A stretch of DNA of 64,000 nt from Arion vulgaris (taxonomy: Eukaryota; Mollusca; Gastropoda; Stylommatophora; Arionidae): assembly GCA_020796225.1 (NCBI GenBank), contig CM036768.1, positions 41,738,789 through 41,802,788 of the forward strand, read 5' to 3'. How positions within the stretch are numbered: the stretch's first letter is position 1; each line of letters begins with the position of its first letter. Positions 46,236 through 55,834 of the stretch are shown one piece after another. Under the pieces are notes generated by a model. That model had not been told where the DNA came from and did no database searches. It saw only the letters and a list, made by a program, of their open reading frames with translations. The translations under genes were made by a program, and so were the position numbers.

Positions 46236-46489
46236 AAGGTACTGTTTGCAACCGTAAGCTGCACCCAATTGTCCTCATTTAGTTTAGACATAGAAAAAAA
46301 TTCACGAAAACAACTCTCTTTGAGGGCTGACACCTGGGAACCAGTATCGATGAGACATCTGAAGACGTTCCCACCAATCCAAACATTTTTGATTAGGTGA
46401 TTCCATACCAACGTCAGCCCCGGGCCCTGTCCTCGGACACCTAGGGTCGTGCCCCTCTCCCTGAGTGACGCCCGTTTAAAGGGCGACAC
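46236..46489 (-). pseudogene. Gypsy aspartic protease
   Basis: The minus frame includes NVWIGGNVFRCLIDTGSQVS, with the catalytic D-T-G-S motif, then ALKESCFREFF and an NWVQLTVANSTF stretch. The C-terminal half is lost at the Penelope junction near 46235. The protease would cleave the gag-pol polyprotein. Confidence 0.88.
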
Positions 46490-46599
46490 CTACACTCCTG
46501 ACCCCACGTATAGCATCTGGAGCATCGAAAGTGAGCCCCAAGCCGGCCACTATTATGTGGAGGACAGGGGTTCGACGGAACAGGGCGGTTATGATGGTG

Positions 46600-47409
46600 A
46601 GGATGCTGCTCCTCAGGGGCTCCCATCGTCTGGTCTCCAAGTCATGCACGCGACGCTATAACGCCCTCATGTGGGAACTCGTATCAGCTTCAGCTGTCGG
46701 GATGGGGTGTCGCTCCCAACGCAAAGCAGCATCACGACATTGTAGGAAGGTGATGGACGGCATATCCACTACCTTTTCTAATAACATATTTGAACACAGT
46801 CTGTCACTTAAAGAATTAATGAAATGATCCCTCAAAACGCAGGTCTCCATCACCGCCTGAAGCTCTCTAGTTTGTGCCACCGTGACCTTTGTGTGAAGTT
46901 CCGTTAGGCGATGTGAAAAATCGTGGCAGGATTCCCCGATCCGTTGTACAGACCTGTAAATGACGGACACCAGATCGTGAGCGGACCTATTGTCCCCGTA
47001 CTCACTCATGATTCTGGATAACAGCAAGTCCGAATCCTGGGTAGTGAACAGTTGAATCTTGATCTCCATACGAATTGAATCCGAGACATGGTCCAGCAGA
47101 GAGTCGATCTTATCCTGACCCTCCAGTCCATAAAATCTCTAGTAGAGACGGATATCTCTTGCAAATTCGTCTACAGACGGGGCCATAGCGTATTCCGAAG
47201 ATTCTAACCGGCCTGCTGGGAAGACGCGGACCATTCCATGTAAACAGCCGTGCCAAACCAGTTTGATCAAAACCTTCACCCTGGACTGAAGATCCCGCCA
47301 AGGAAGCAACAGGAACCGATGATTCCTGTGGGGCGATCTCTAGCATGGCATCCTCACAGGCTTTACCACCTCTGGTAATCCTATGAGTCATAGTACCCAA
47401 TAAAGACAC
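46600..47409 (-). pseudogene. Gypsy gag-like region
   Basis: Minus 47409-47110 begins MSLLGTMTHRITRGGKACED, then the frame shifts to 47069-46656 with DLLLSRIMSEYGDNRSAHDL, SVIYRSVQRIGESCHDFSHR, FINSLSDRLCSNMLLEKV and FLQCRDAALRWE. These fit the retrotransposon capsid style (conserved aromatic and F-x-x-G/S-L blocks). No clean CCHC zinc knuckle is visible between capsid and protease. Position between the primer-binding site and protease supports the call. It would package element RNA. Confidence 0.7.
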
Positions 47410-48285
47410 AATTTATAACGTGTATGTTATACAAATGGACTGAATCAACATTTATATAATAGAAGTAATATATATTATCTGAAATACAAACGTGCAAAAA
47501 ATGATGATATAAATTTAGTTACCAATTGATGTATATATAGGGAACAGAAATAGTACATGTTAAACAGATATATATACTCACAATGGGATAATGGTGATAT
47601 CAGTGTAGGAAGTCATAAATAAAGCATAGAAACCAAAGTCCAAATGCAAGCAAGGAATCCAGCTAACACCCGTATGTATAATGTCCATATAAAACAGCAA
47701 CCGATAGTAAAGGCCTGAGCAACAACTCCAAACAAACGTATGGTACTTAGACGGCGAACTGAAGAGCTAGATCCTCGTATACACCGAGTAAATATGAAAT
47801 ATTGTCCAGACGTGAGCACAGCAAACACAACCCGATCGATCACTGTCAAAGAAGTGGAGATCCCAAACTGTCATCACATCCTGGGGCGGTGGGTTTCACA
47901 CCAATTACCAGCAACAATAGAGTAATAGGCGACTGTGATTGTCGAATCCACGACGAATAATGTATTAAGGACGAAAAAGTGGTCCTGGGTGGTGGCCCTC
48001 ACACCATGACACCTTCACTGACGGAAGGGCAAAGAAGAGGATTATAGTTGGATCCTATGAAAAGAAATACATAAATAGGTCCCGAGTAGTGGGTCTTCAC
48101 ACCATGACACCTTCACTAGCAGAAGGGCAAATAATAGGATTATCGTTGGATCCTATGAAGAGAATGAAAGGATAGGCGCCACCGCCGAGAAAGGCATAGA
48201 ATTCAATAATTGAAAAATGAGATGTTAAAATTAACTACTCACGATATGGTCCACGACTAAAGCTGGTAGGGCAAATGTTGTTTTG
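47410..48285 (-). other. Gypsy 5' leader with ~75-bp direct repeat
   Basis: Between the primer-binding site and gag there is ~870 bp without a coding frame. It holds two copies of a ~75-bp repeat (about 47990-48065 and 48089-48164) sharing CACACCATGACACCTTCACT and GTTGGATCCTATGAA. Confidence 0.7.
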
Positions 48286-48296
48286 TTCTGACACCA
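48286..48296 (-). promoter_or_regulatory. Primer-binding site, tRNA-Leu type
   Basis: One base inside the 5' LTR the minus strand reads TGGTGTCAGAA, complementary to the 3' end (TTCTGACACCA) of eukaryotic leucine tRNAs. It lies in the expected position and orientation, which independently fixes the element's polarity. Confidence 0.8.
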
Positions 48297-48297
48297 T

Positions 48298-49139
48298 TGT
48301 TGTAGTATCGAAGGGGGTGGGGGTGGGGGGTGGTGGCGACAGTTGCTAGTAGTATAGTGGTTCCTTTCTTTTACCCCTCCGATACATACATACATACATA
48401 CAGACATTAGAGTCATTATATCCTCTATTGACATTTGCTGACGTCTGTTTCTTTCAATGACCAGACATATTGAATTGATGTAATTGGCGAGCCAAAGTAT
48501 CAGGTAGTTCCATATTATATTATATTTTATAGAGAGTCTGGATTCCAACCCTTATGATCCGGTATACCCGTTCCAGTTTATAGCTATGCATTCCTCTTGT
48601 GTTACATTTTATCTTGCCACTTATTCCCTCCTATGTATATTCATCCTGTCATACGTTCCTTCTTGTGTATCTTTCATTCTTCCCTTTCCTGGCGCCGTAT
48701 TCCACTTGATGTTTCATTTTTTATATTCATATAGATGGTCCTCTTGTTAGATTTATTATTCCATAGTAGTTAAAACAGTATTTCCCTTCCGGGACAATAC
48801 GAACAACATAGTGGACAACTATGACTCAGTTGCAGATTCATATATTTATTGATGTTTTACAAATATATATACAGAACACGTCCGTTCGTCTTCATGTGTT
48901 TCGTTTGTCTCCCTATGTTTACTAACTGTTCTTACGCCGTCGCTACACAACTACGTCAATTGGTTTTACTACCTCAGGTCTCGTTTAGTGTTGAAAAACT
49001 GCTTATAGTGGACAGATGCAGATTTAGTGCGCAAACACTACGGTCAGCTAATAAGAATATCTAAATATATACAAGCTACACACTAAGGCTAACTGTCTGG
49101 ACCATCCGCTACCACTTGGAGGGGAAACTGGCTACTACA
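48298..49139 (-). repeat. LTR (5' LTR of the gypsy element)
   Basis: Same termini as the other LTR (TGTTGTAGTATCG... and ...GGCTACTACA on the plus strand). On the minus strand it would carry promoter and start the transcript. Differences from 41095-41948 include several transitions and a variable G-run near 48312-48335. Confidence 0.95.
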
Positions 49140-49143
49140 GCTA

Positions 49144-49197
49144 TATGCAGATTTCTGTGCCTCCAACGAGTTTGTCATTGGGGATACACTCTTTCCA
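49144..49197 (+). mobile_element. RTE-like element (split), endonuclease continued
   Basis: Reads YADFCASNEFVIGDTLFPH, directly continuing ENGEL at 41094 once the gypsy element and one TSD are removed. It ends near 49197 at a Penelope junction. Confidence 0.85.
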
Positions 49198-49810
49198 CAT
49201 AGGAGGTGACATAAGGAAACGAACAACAGGAGTGACGAATATTTAAAAAAAAACAAATTACATATGGACGAATAGATACGGGGACAGTCAAACATTTCTA
49301 AAGACAATCTGGGAATAAAAACGAATAACGAAATAAATGTAACACAAAAACACACATAAAAACTAGAAATAGAAAAGAAGAGAAACAATAAAACATCAAG
49401 TAAATATATAGCTTGAATACATGCAATATATGCACATATAGGTTAAAAGGCGTGAGAATGGAAAGTACTAAGAAGCATAGGAATTTAATACGTTTAGCCA
49501 ACGTGGTCGCAAGATGCCATACAACGAAATCAACCGATTCTCCAGAGCAAATCGACTGCGATCATCCGAGGAACATGATCGGATGGCTGTGACCTAGACA
49601 TCGGAAGCTCCTAAATGGCCAGTATCATTGAAATGGGTGGCTACAGGGATCACAGAGCATTGACGTATGTCGCGCAAGTATTGAGCGAATCGGTCACTGA
49701 GTCTCTTGCCTGTCTCGCTGATATAAGCCTTGTTACACCACTTACAGATAATAGCATAAATAAGATTACGGGACTCGCATGTGAAACAATCTTCAATAAC
49801 AAACGTGGCG
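49198..49810 (-). mobile_element. Penelope-like element copy D
   Basis: Minus-strand copy sharing the 3' untranslated region and GIY-YIG domain of copy B. Minus 49854-49594 shows FTCESRNLIYAIICKWCNKA, YISETGKRLSDRFAQYLRDI and HFNDTGHLGASDV. The glycine of YIGET is serine here, a change at a conserved position. The upstream end stops inside the endonuclease near 49808. The downstream end stops next to the AAGCAAAC element border, just before the hammerhead-like block. Confidence 0.85.
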
Positions 49811-49811
49811 C

Positions 49812-50035
49812 ATACGCGTATCAAAGAATTGTAACACTGCAACCTACGAGGCATGTTGTAAGAGACGACTGAGGTGGGGGTCTATGGACGCTACCCTGGC
49901 AAATAAAATGTTGCAGAAATCGAATGTTATGACCTACTTGTGGGCGCATAACTGGCACAGTGTACAATAGCTCTTAGACTCAGATCACATACAAATCACA
50001 AGCGGTCGATAAGGAGCATTCCCTTACCGGAATAA
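49812..50035 (-). mobile_element. Jockey-like 3' untranslated fragment
   Basis: Aligns with 7280-7510 (shared TGTTGTAAGAG, GGTGGGGGTCTA-like, GGCGCATAACTGGCACA and AGCGGTCGAT blocks), the region downstream of the Jockey-like element B C-terminus. No coding part is attached; it is fused directly to Penelope copy D. Confidence 0.65.
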
Positions 50036-51092
50036 AAAGAAAAGGAATAAAGTAGCAGAACAGGCAGAAGCAGCATCCAGGTAAGGTGACCTCAAGGCAC
50101 TCTTTGAGACAACCAGATTGTTCAGCGGGAGGAAAAATAAACCGAACAGGCCAAGCAAGGACATGACAACTTTTGACTAAAACAGAGGACCAACTGGGTT
50201 GATGTATAGAGCATTTCCAAGAAGTGTTGAATAGATCTTCCCCACATAGTCCACCAGACCTAGTGACAGAAGACTCGACATAAATGTAGGAGAGAGATCA
50301 CATAACAGCAAGTCCGCAATGTCTTGAAAAACCTGGGAAATGGCAAGACTGTAGGAGTATATAAGATCCAAGCAGAAGCACAGGGGGGAGGGAGGAGAAG
50401 AGATAGTAAATCAGTTCCACAGATTATGTAACAGTGTGGACCAGAGGGGAGATCCCAGCAGACTGGAAGAAAGGCCTCCTAGTAAAGCTGCCATAGAATG
50501 GAGATTTATCACAATGTGACAAGTGGGGAGGGATCATGCTGCTTTCCATTCAGAGCGAAGTCCTCACTAGACTTATCCTGGACAGGATGAAAGAGACCAT
50601 TGGCCATAGGCTTAGAGATGGACATACTGGATTCCGGAAAGATAGATCTTGTAATGACCGGACAGCCACCTTGAGAATCAACGTAGAACAAACAGTAGAG
50701 TGACACATTTCACATGTATTTTGTTGATTTTGAGAAGGCAACTGACAGCATTGATAGGAAATCAATATGAAATTGTCTGAGAAAATGTAGGTTGCCATGG
50801 AAGACTGCTGACATCATCCGGCAACTGCTTGAGTGGTATGTCTGCCAGGTTATCCACGATTGAGGACTCACTGAATAGTTCAAGGTCACTATGGGTGTAA
50901 GACAAGAATGACTGCTGTCCTCCCTCCTCTTCCTGGTGTTACTTGATTGGGTTACATGCACTACATATGCAGGGTCCCTACTTGATTGGGTTACATGCAC
51001 TACATATGCAGGGTCCCTACTTGATTGGGTTACATGCACTACATATGCAGGGTCTGGATAAAAATTCAGTTGACACTTATGTCAAAATGAAA
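50036..51092 (+). mobile_element. RTE-like element (split), pre-RT and reverse transcriptase
   Basis: Plus-strand continuation of the RTE-like element. Decayed frames show a GDLKALFETTRLFSGRKNKP block (about 50085-50150), then GRDHAAFHSERS-region cognates of the fingers, a HTGFRKDRSCNDRTATLRI-type block (about 50620-50690), a FVDFEKA...D-like first catalytic block near 50715-50760, and GVRQE-LLSSLLFLVLLDWV at 50895-50960. Stops and frameshifts are frequent. About 140 residues expected between the endonuclease end (49197) and 50036 are missing, replaced by Penelope and Jockey pieces. SINE 2 interrupts it at 51093. Confidence 0.75.
50942..51055 (+). repeat. 39-bp in-frame triplication inside RTE reverse transcriptase
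   Basis: CTTGATTGGGTTACATGCAC and TACATATGCAGGGTCCCTA repeat three times at exactly 39-bp spacing (50942, 50981, 51020). Each adds 13 residues (DWVTCTTYAGSLL) without a frame change. The three copies are essentially identical. Confidence 0.95.
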
Positions 51093-51350
51093 GAATCGCA
51101 GTAGCGTTGTTGTTTCGAACTCGCTTCTCAAGCTAGTGGTTCGGGTTCACTTCCACAGTGGGCGTGACATTTTTTCTCAGATCGACCCAGTCTCAGTTGG
51201 GCACCAGGAAAGCACTGGGAAGAAAAAGCATCTGGCGTGATATTGACCACATCACTCATCATGTTCCGATGATCAATGAAAAATACGAGCCCAACACCGT
51301 ATTGCCCTATATACCACATGTTATAAAAGGGTTCCTTTTACTTACTTTTT
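51093..51350 (+). mobile_element. tRNA-derived SINE 2
   Basis: Same family as SINE 1 at 34312. The A-box-like GCAGTAGCGTTGTTGTTTCG is degraded, the B-box-like GGGTTCACTTCC is retained, and the body ends TATTGCCCTATATACCACAT and AAAAGGGTTCCTTTTACTT. It sits in the RTE-like element between the LLDWV repeats and the FADD block. Flanks TTATGTCAAAATGAAAG and TTAATGGCCAAATTAAAG look like a diverged TSD. Confidence 0.85.
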
Positions 51351-51353
51351 AAT

Positions 51354-51660
51354 GGCCAAATTAAAGGACCTGGACTTTGCGGATGATCTTGCCTTGCTCT
51401 CACACGGACTACAAGACATGCAGGAAAATGTCGATGCCCTGACAGAAACGGCATATTAAGTCGGTCCTAATATAGCCAAGAGAATACAAAAGTACTGCAA
51501 AGCAAGAACATAAAGATGATATTGATTGAGGGAAGGGATATAGAAGAGGTTTGGGAATTTGTATATCTTGGAAGCAAGATCAGCCAATCAGTAGATATAG
51601 ATAATGACATCAATGCCAGAATTTGCTCACACTTTCAGTATGTGTTTGCGTAGATGTGCT
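51354..51660 (+). mobile_element. RTE-like element (split), catalytic FADD block to thumb
   Basis: Reads KDLDFADDLALLSHGLQDMQ with intact catalytic FADD at about 51367-51400, then after breaks FVYLGSKISQSVDIDNDINA near 51560-51640. The C-terminal thumb seen in the 1-690 copy is missing; similarity stops near 51650. With pieces at 40797 and 49144 this is one element scattered over 10.9 kb. Confidence 0.85.
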
Positions 51661-51954
51661 TTGTTTGTTATTATAAAATTCATCGTTTTGATCCAAACTT
51701 GGAAAGTTTCCAGACTATGTTTTCTTAAGCTCCTAGGATAAACTCAGCGCTAACGGGATAGGTGAGAGAACTCATAACAGTAATCTGTTACAATTAAATT
51801 CAAAACAATAATAAAAATAAATACGTTTGTACCTATGTGGTAGCACTTATTGTGGTATTTACACTTGCTCTCAAGAAATTCCAAAATAATTTGGGGGTAT
51901 TCATACACAACTTCTCAGGTATTTATAATAAGGTTCAGCGAACCAGTCACAACA
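51661..51954. other. Intergenic, nothing recognised
   Basis: Short AT-rich stretch between the RTE-like element and the TTAA-bounded piggyBac-like DNA. Confidence 0.4.
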
Positions 51955-51958
51955 TTAA

Positions 51959-52870
51959 CCCTTTCAGTCCCATAACGGCCAAAAGCGCCCGCTACCGGTT
52001 CAATCCCAGAGCGTCCGTAAACGCACGGAAGAGCGTGTATACTTTTTAAAATGGTTTTTTTCTGTCTTTTCGTGCAAACAGAAACACTAAATTTAGCCCT
52101 GATGTGATTGTTGATAATAGCTGTCGCTATTTTAGAAGGTCACAAGTTTCTAACATGATTGGTTCCGTATCTACAAATTTTTTTTTAAAGTCCTTACAAA
52201 TTCTGGAAAACTTCTTGTGATTTATGATTTAGTTGATGGAGAGTTTGCTGACGAGATCGTGGATAAATCGGATTGATGAATAATTAATTCAAGATTTGCA
52301 CGCGAAAATATGCGACACTAGTTCTAGTGTTTACAACGGTTTATGTAACTACTGTATTAGTTACGATGAGTTATGATTATCGATGGGTGTGGACAACACC
52401 GCTTCTCTTCATCCAGCCAGGTCATAAAGTTGAGAGAGAATAATCGCAACAGCTGAGCACTATCAATATCGAACAATTTAGTGAAGAAACAGGTTCTGCA
52501 AATAACATTGATTCAGAATATTCTCTAGTTGCGATTATGGTCATTACGGCAATCGCAACGTCAGTCATCTTTTTAGAACTGGACAGAGCTAACAAATGCA
52601 TTTGCACGTATGAAAATTCAAGAAAAACCAAATCCTTCATGGACACCTGTTTCATCTGATTACATCAAGATCTTTCTTTATGTAAACTATATGTGTGGAC
52701 CTCACCTGTTACCTTACTACATAATGTTTTGGTTTATAGATAAACTGTTGAATGTGCCTGATTTGTCAAACATAGTGTCAAAGAATAGATTTGAAAGTAT
52801 CGGCAAATATTTGTACGTCAATGTTAAGATGATGCTTCTGGCAACCCTTACTTTTTGTCTGATTGACTAA
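51959..52870 (+). mobile_element. piggyBac-like DNA transposon remnant with transposase fragment
   Basis: A TTAA at 51955-51958 is followed by CCCTTTCAGTCCCATAACGG, a plausible piggyBac-type end. The frame around 52575-52868 reads WTELTNAFARMKIQEKPNPS, DYIKIFLYVNYMCGPHLLPY, FWFIDKLLNVPDLSNIVSKN and RFESIGKYLYVN. This matches the style of the N-terminal part of piggyBac DDE transposases (an F-x-G-x-L-I-Y-M-G-like block, then I-M-S-R-x-R-F-x-x-I-x-x-x-L-H). The catalytic aspartates lie further downstream and are missing; the sequence passes into a minisatellite at 52880. No right end was identified. Confidence 0.65.
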
Positions 52871-52879
52871 ATGGCAGTA

Positions 52880-53190
52880 ACACATGTAAACAGCTGCAGC
52901 AAAACACAGCCACACATATAAACAAATGCAGTAAAAGACAGCCACACACATTTATAAACAAATGCAGTAAAATGCAGCCATACATACAAACAGAGGTAGT
53001 AAAATGCAGCCACACATACAAACAGATGTAGTAAAATGCAGCCACACATACAAACAGATGTAGTAAAAGGCAGCCACACATACACACATATGTAGTAACA
53101 TGCAGCCACACATACAAACAGACGTAGCAAAATGCAACCACACATACAAACAGACGTAGTAAAATGCAGCCACACATACAGACGTGGTAA
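52880..53190 (+). repeat. Minisatellite, 32-bp unit, ~10 copies
   Basis: Unit GTAGTAAAATGCAGCCACAC plus ATACAAACAGAT, copies starting for example at 52996 and 53028. Minus-strand frames rich in Cys, Tyr and Val (53231-52848) arise from it and are not genes. Confidence 0.9.
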
Positions 53191-53207
53191 AAGTGATTTA
53201 AAAAAAA

Positions 53208-53345
53208 GAATAATGGAGACCTCTGTAGCATAGTGTTATCTGTTTATTTTCCTGACATCTACGATCTCAATGTAGGTGAGATTGAGTACCTGGTCCTATC
53301 GGAGATGAACGATAGAACGTAGTCCCTGTGTTCAAGTTGAGTATG
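53208..53345 (+). mobile_element. Possible tRNA-headed SINE
   Basis: GGAGACCTCTGTAGCATAGT followed about 55 bp later by GTGAGATTGAGTACC resembles an A-box/B-box pair of a tRNA-derived SINE. It is not the SINE 1/2 family and has no second copy in the window, so the call is weak. Confidence 0.3.
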
Positions 53346-53937
53346 TAAAAGAACTCTAGGAAGTTGAAAATCAAAATGAAAGTCTGGAAAGACAAGGTCT
53401 GGACAAAATTAATTAAACAGAATAAAATTCCTGCAGAAAATGTCAACTTTTTTTCAAAATTACATCAGGAACCCTCATTGTTGCAACAGAGTTTATGTAT
53501 TGCTGCTGAGATGTTTCTGTGTAAGAAAGAGATCATAGCACACATGGTTATTCACTGAGTGCAATGATATTGGTCCAATCATATCAAAGAATGAATAAAT
53601 GATTGAAAAACAGACAAAACCACACAAATATCAAAACTGTAGTCAAACAATCATGTATAGTGAGAATATAAAATATCTCAAGTTTATTAAACATCTGGTC
53701 AACCAATGTTCAAATAGATAATTCAAGATAAACATTTTCTTTATATTTCCTGTTTGTCTGTAGGAAGTAACAGAACTGGTTCTGAGAAGATAAATTGACA
53801 TTCATCAGATATAATAAACATGATATTTGTCGCACATGACTGAGGTCCCCATACCTGCAACACTTTCCCAGATAAAATACAAACTCGACTAAGTAGCCAA
53901 GACTTGCTGTGATCATGCTAAATGACTTTGAATTCTG
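53346..53937. other. Intergenic, with a diverged repeat shared with 55950-56090
   Basis: Bases 53444-53575 and 55950-56085 align over ~130 bp (shared GTGTAAGAAA.GAGAT, CATGGTTA.TCACTGAG and CAATGAT..TGGTCC). Nothing else is recognised. A 64-codon frame at 53364-53558 has no known motif. Confidence 0.5.
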
Positions 53938-54336
53938 CAAACTCTGACTTAGACCATTGCCAATTGGTAGCAAACAACACATGTCTCACTGACAGGTGAT
54001 TCTAAGACTAGACTACTCTCTCAGAGAAAATAACTTAGTGTCAGAGATCCTACTTAATGATTGTGTCTACCTGAGATCTGTGAAAGTTCACCTGAGCCAT
54101 TGCCAACTAGTAGCAAGCAGCAGACATCTCACTGGCAGGTGGTGGTGATTCTAAGACTAGACCACTCTCCAGAGAAAATAACTTAGTGTCAGGTGTCCTA
54201 CTTAATGATGGTGACTTACCTGCGATCTGTGAAAGCTGACTTGAGCCATTGCCAACTAGTAGCAAGCAACAGACGGCTCACTAGCTGGTGGTGGTGTTTC
54301 TAAGACTAGATCACTCCTTAGTGTCAGGTATCATAC
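53938..54336 (+). repeat. Tandem repeat, ~150-bp unit (part 1)
   Basis: Units share GCCATTGCCAA.T.GTAGCAA, a TTCTAAGACTAGA block (54001, 54152, 54299) and CTTAGTGTCAG..TCCTACTTAA followed by TGATG. About 2.7 copies are left of the piggyBac-type insertion; the array resumes at 55042. Confidence 0.9.
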
Positions 54337-54340
54337 TTAA

Positions 54341-55037
54341 CTCTTTATGTCCACGAAAATTTTTGGGGGTAATCACACTCTGCCAGAACACATTTCTAGC
54401 AACATTTTTCAATATGGAATGATCTTGGAAATATGCCTATAACTTAAGTTCTTTGTAAGCTAGATTTATACTGTTGGTATCAAAATATGCAGAATTAAAT
54501 TCTGAACAATCTGATAATAAATAGTTACATATGTAAATCAGTATTTATTTAGTAAATTATTGTTGTATTTCATGTTCAGAGTAACTACTACGACTTTCAA
54601 AATTGAATCAATACTTAGCCATTGCTGAATTCTCCATCATTGTCGGTGAAATCATAAACATGAAACACTGTGTGTGTTTATTTGAACTTTGGAACAAATC
54701 CATGTCTTGTTCGGCACTTTATCGACGTGGAGGACGAAACAACATCTTATAACTAAACTTTTCACATGAAAGTTCACTTTTTCACAACAGGAAAAATATA
54801 TTTGCGAATAAAACTATTTACTAAAAATTCGAAAATAAATTCTACCATGCTGTACAGTATATGAATGAAATGGTAGTTATCTGCCCGTTGAATTCTGTAA
54901 ACAAAAACAGTGTCGGACGTATAGTAGCTGAACAGTAAAACAAAACGTGCATGGACTCAAATTAGCCGTTGGCAGCGTGTTTTGGCATAATGAGAGAACT
55001 GTTTTCTACGCTGGGAGCGTCGACTGGATATATAGAG
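54341..55037. mobile_element. piggyBac-type MITE (697 bp) with TTAA duplication
   Basis: This AT-rich element is bounded by TTAA at 54337-54340 and 55038-55041. Its ends are inverted: left CTCTTTATGTCC, right (reverse complement) CTCTATATATCC, 10 of 12 matching. It has no transposase and would rely on one supplied in trans. It sits precisely at the TTAA within the CCTACTTAATGATG motif of the 150-bp tandem repeat; units at 54054 and 54207 show the same motif uninterrupted. Confidence 0.85.
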
Positions 55038-55041
55038 TTAA

Positions 55042-55190
55042 TGATGTTGTCTTACCTGAGATCTGTGAAAGCTGACCTGAGTCGCTGCTAACAAGATATG
55101 CATATGTTTTAATTACTGGTGGTGATTTACTAAACTAAAACACCTTTTCCGAGAATACAGCTCAATGTCTCACATAGTACAGTAACCACA
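55042..55190 (+). repeat. Tandem repeat, ~150-bp unit (part 2)
   Basis: Continues the array after the MITE with TGATGTTGTCTTACCTGAGA and GATCTGTGAAAGCTGACCTGAG, then decays. Confidence 0.8.
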
Positions 55191-55224
55191 TATAGAACAA
55201 AACTGAGTAGGAGCCTTCCAAACT

Positions 55225-55430
55225 ACTGGCATTACACATCACAGCTAAAACTTTTGCAACCTTTCCAACATATGTCATTACACACAATCAGCAAATGTTT
55301 TGTACATTGTTAAATTGATGGCATTACACATCACTGAAACATTTTTGCAACCATCTCAATTGATGGCATTACACATTACTGAAACATTTTTTTTTGCAAC
55401 CATCTCAATTGATGGCTTTACACACTATCA
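55225..55430 (+). repeat. Tandem repeat, ~50-bp unit, about 4 copies
   Basis: Units carry TTGATGGCATTACACATCAC and TGAAACATTTTTGCAACCATC. Copies become more regular toward 55300-55430. Confidence 0.85.
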
Positions 55431-55834
55431 ATAAAAGATTTGGAGTTTGTGGGTATGAAAATAAAAGCAATAGAAACATGTCCCAAACGTTAACAAGAAA
55501 AACAGTGAAACGTGTGCTCCCAATAAGATTCTCAAATAAAACACATGTAAAGAAAGGAGAGATAATACTGTTTTCCCTGTTAGTCATGTCAAGTAACAAA
55601 TACAATCATCTAAACTACATGTATTTTCTATTTGTTATCAATGTAGAAGTTAGGACAGCAGCAGTGTGTTTGAGATATAATCAACCAAATATAAGACTTT
55701 TATTTGACTTCTGTAATCAACTTCAGCTATGCTTTGATTACAATATTTGGGATGGTGTGTCAAGGCAGGACTGTATCCACACTGTTAGAATAGGAATTAT
55801 TTTCTTTCAAAATGTTTCCATTGATGTAAGATAA
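55394..55834 (+). CDS. Unrecognised open frame (146 codons), doubtful
   Basis: An uninterrupted frame begins inside the preceding tandem repeat (MQPSQLMALHTINKRFGVCG) and runs through a hydrophobic stretch (IILFSLLVMSS, then YMYFLFVINVEV) to a stop. No family motif is recognised, the start lies in repeat DNA, and composition is like the local AT-rich background. It is listed because it is the longest non-repeat, non-transposon frame in the right third of the window. Chance is the likelier explanation. Confidence 0.12.
   Translation: MQPSQLMALHTINKRFGVCGYENKSNRNMSQTLTRKTVKRVLPIRFSNKTHVKKGEIILFSLLVMSSNKYNHLNYMYFLFVINVEVRTAAVCLRYNQPNIRLLFDFCNQLQLCFDYNIWDGVSRQDCIHTVRIGIIFFQNVSIDVR

Larger units (their letters stand above)
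41095..49139 (-). mobile_element. Ty3/gypsy-type LTR retrotransposon, full length but decayed (8,045 bp)
   Basis: This complete LTR element lies in minus orientation: 5' LTR 48298-49139, primer-binding site, gag, protease, reverse transcriptase-RNase H, integrase, ~1.1 kb of non-coding 3' DNA, 3' LTR 41095-41948. Reverse transcriptase before integrase is the gypsy order. A 4-bp TSD, GCTA (41091-41094 and 49140-49143), flanks it, and removing it restores the reading frame of the host RTE endonuclease (ENGEL-YADFC). Stops and frameshifts are present in every domain and a Penelope copy sits between protease and RT. The two LTRs differ at some 25-30 positions by eye plus a variable G-rich stretch near the LTR end, so the insertion is not recent. 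No envelope gene is seen. Confidence 0.92.

Noticed and set aside
52848..53231. Cys/Tyr-rich minus-strand repeat protein that looks membrane-like
   Set aside because: Generated by the 32-bp minisatellite; no sequence support as a gene.
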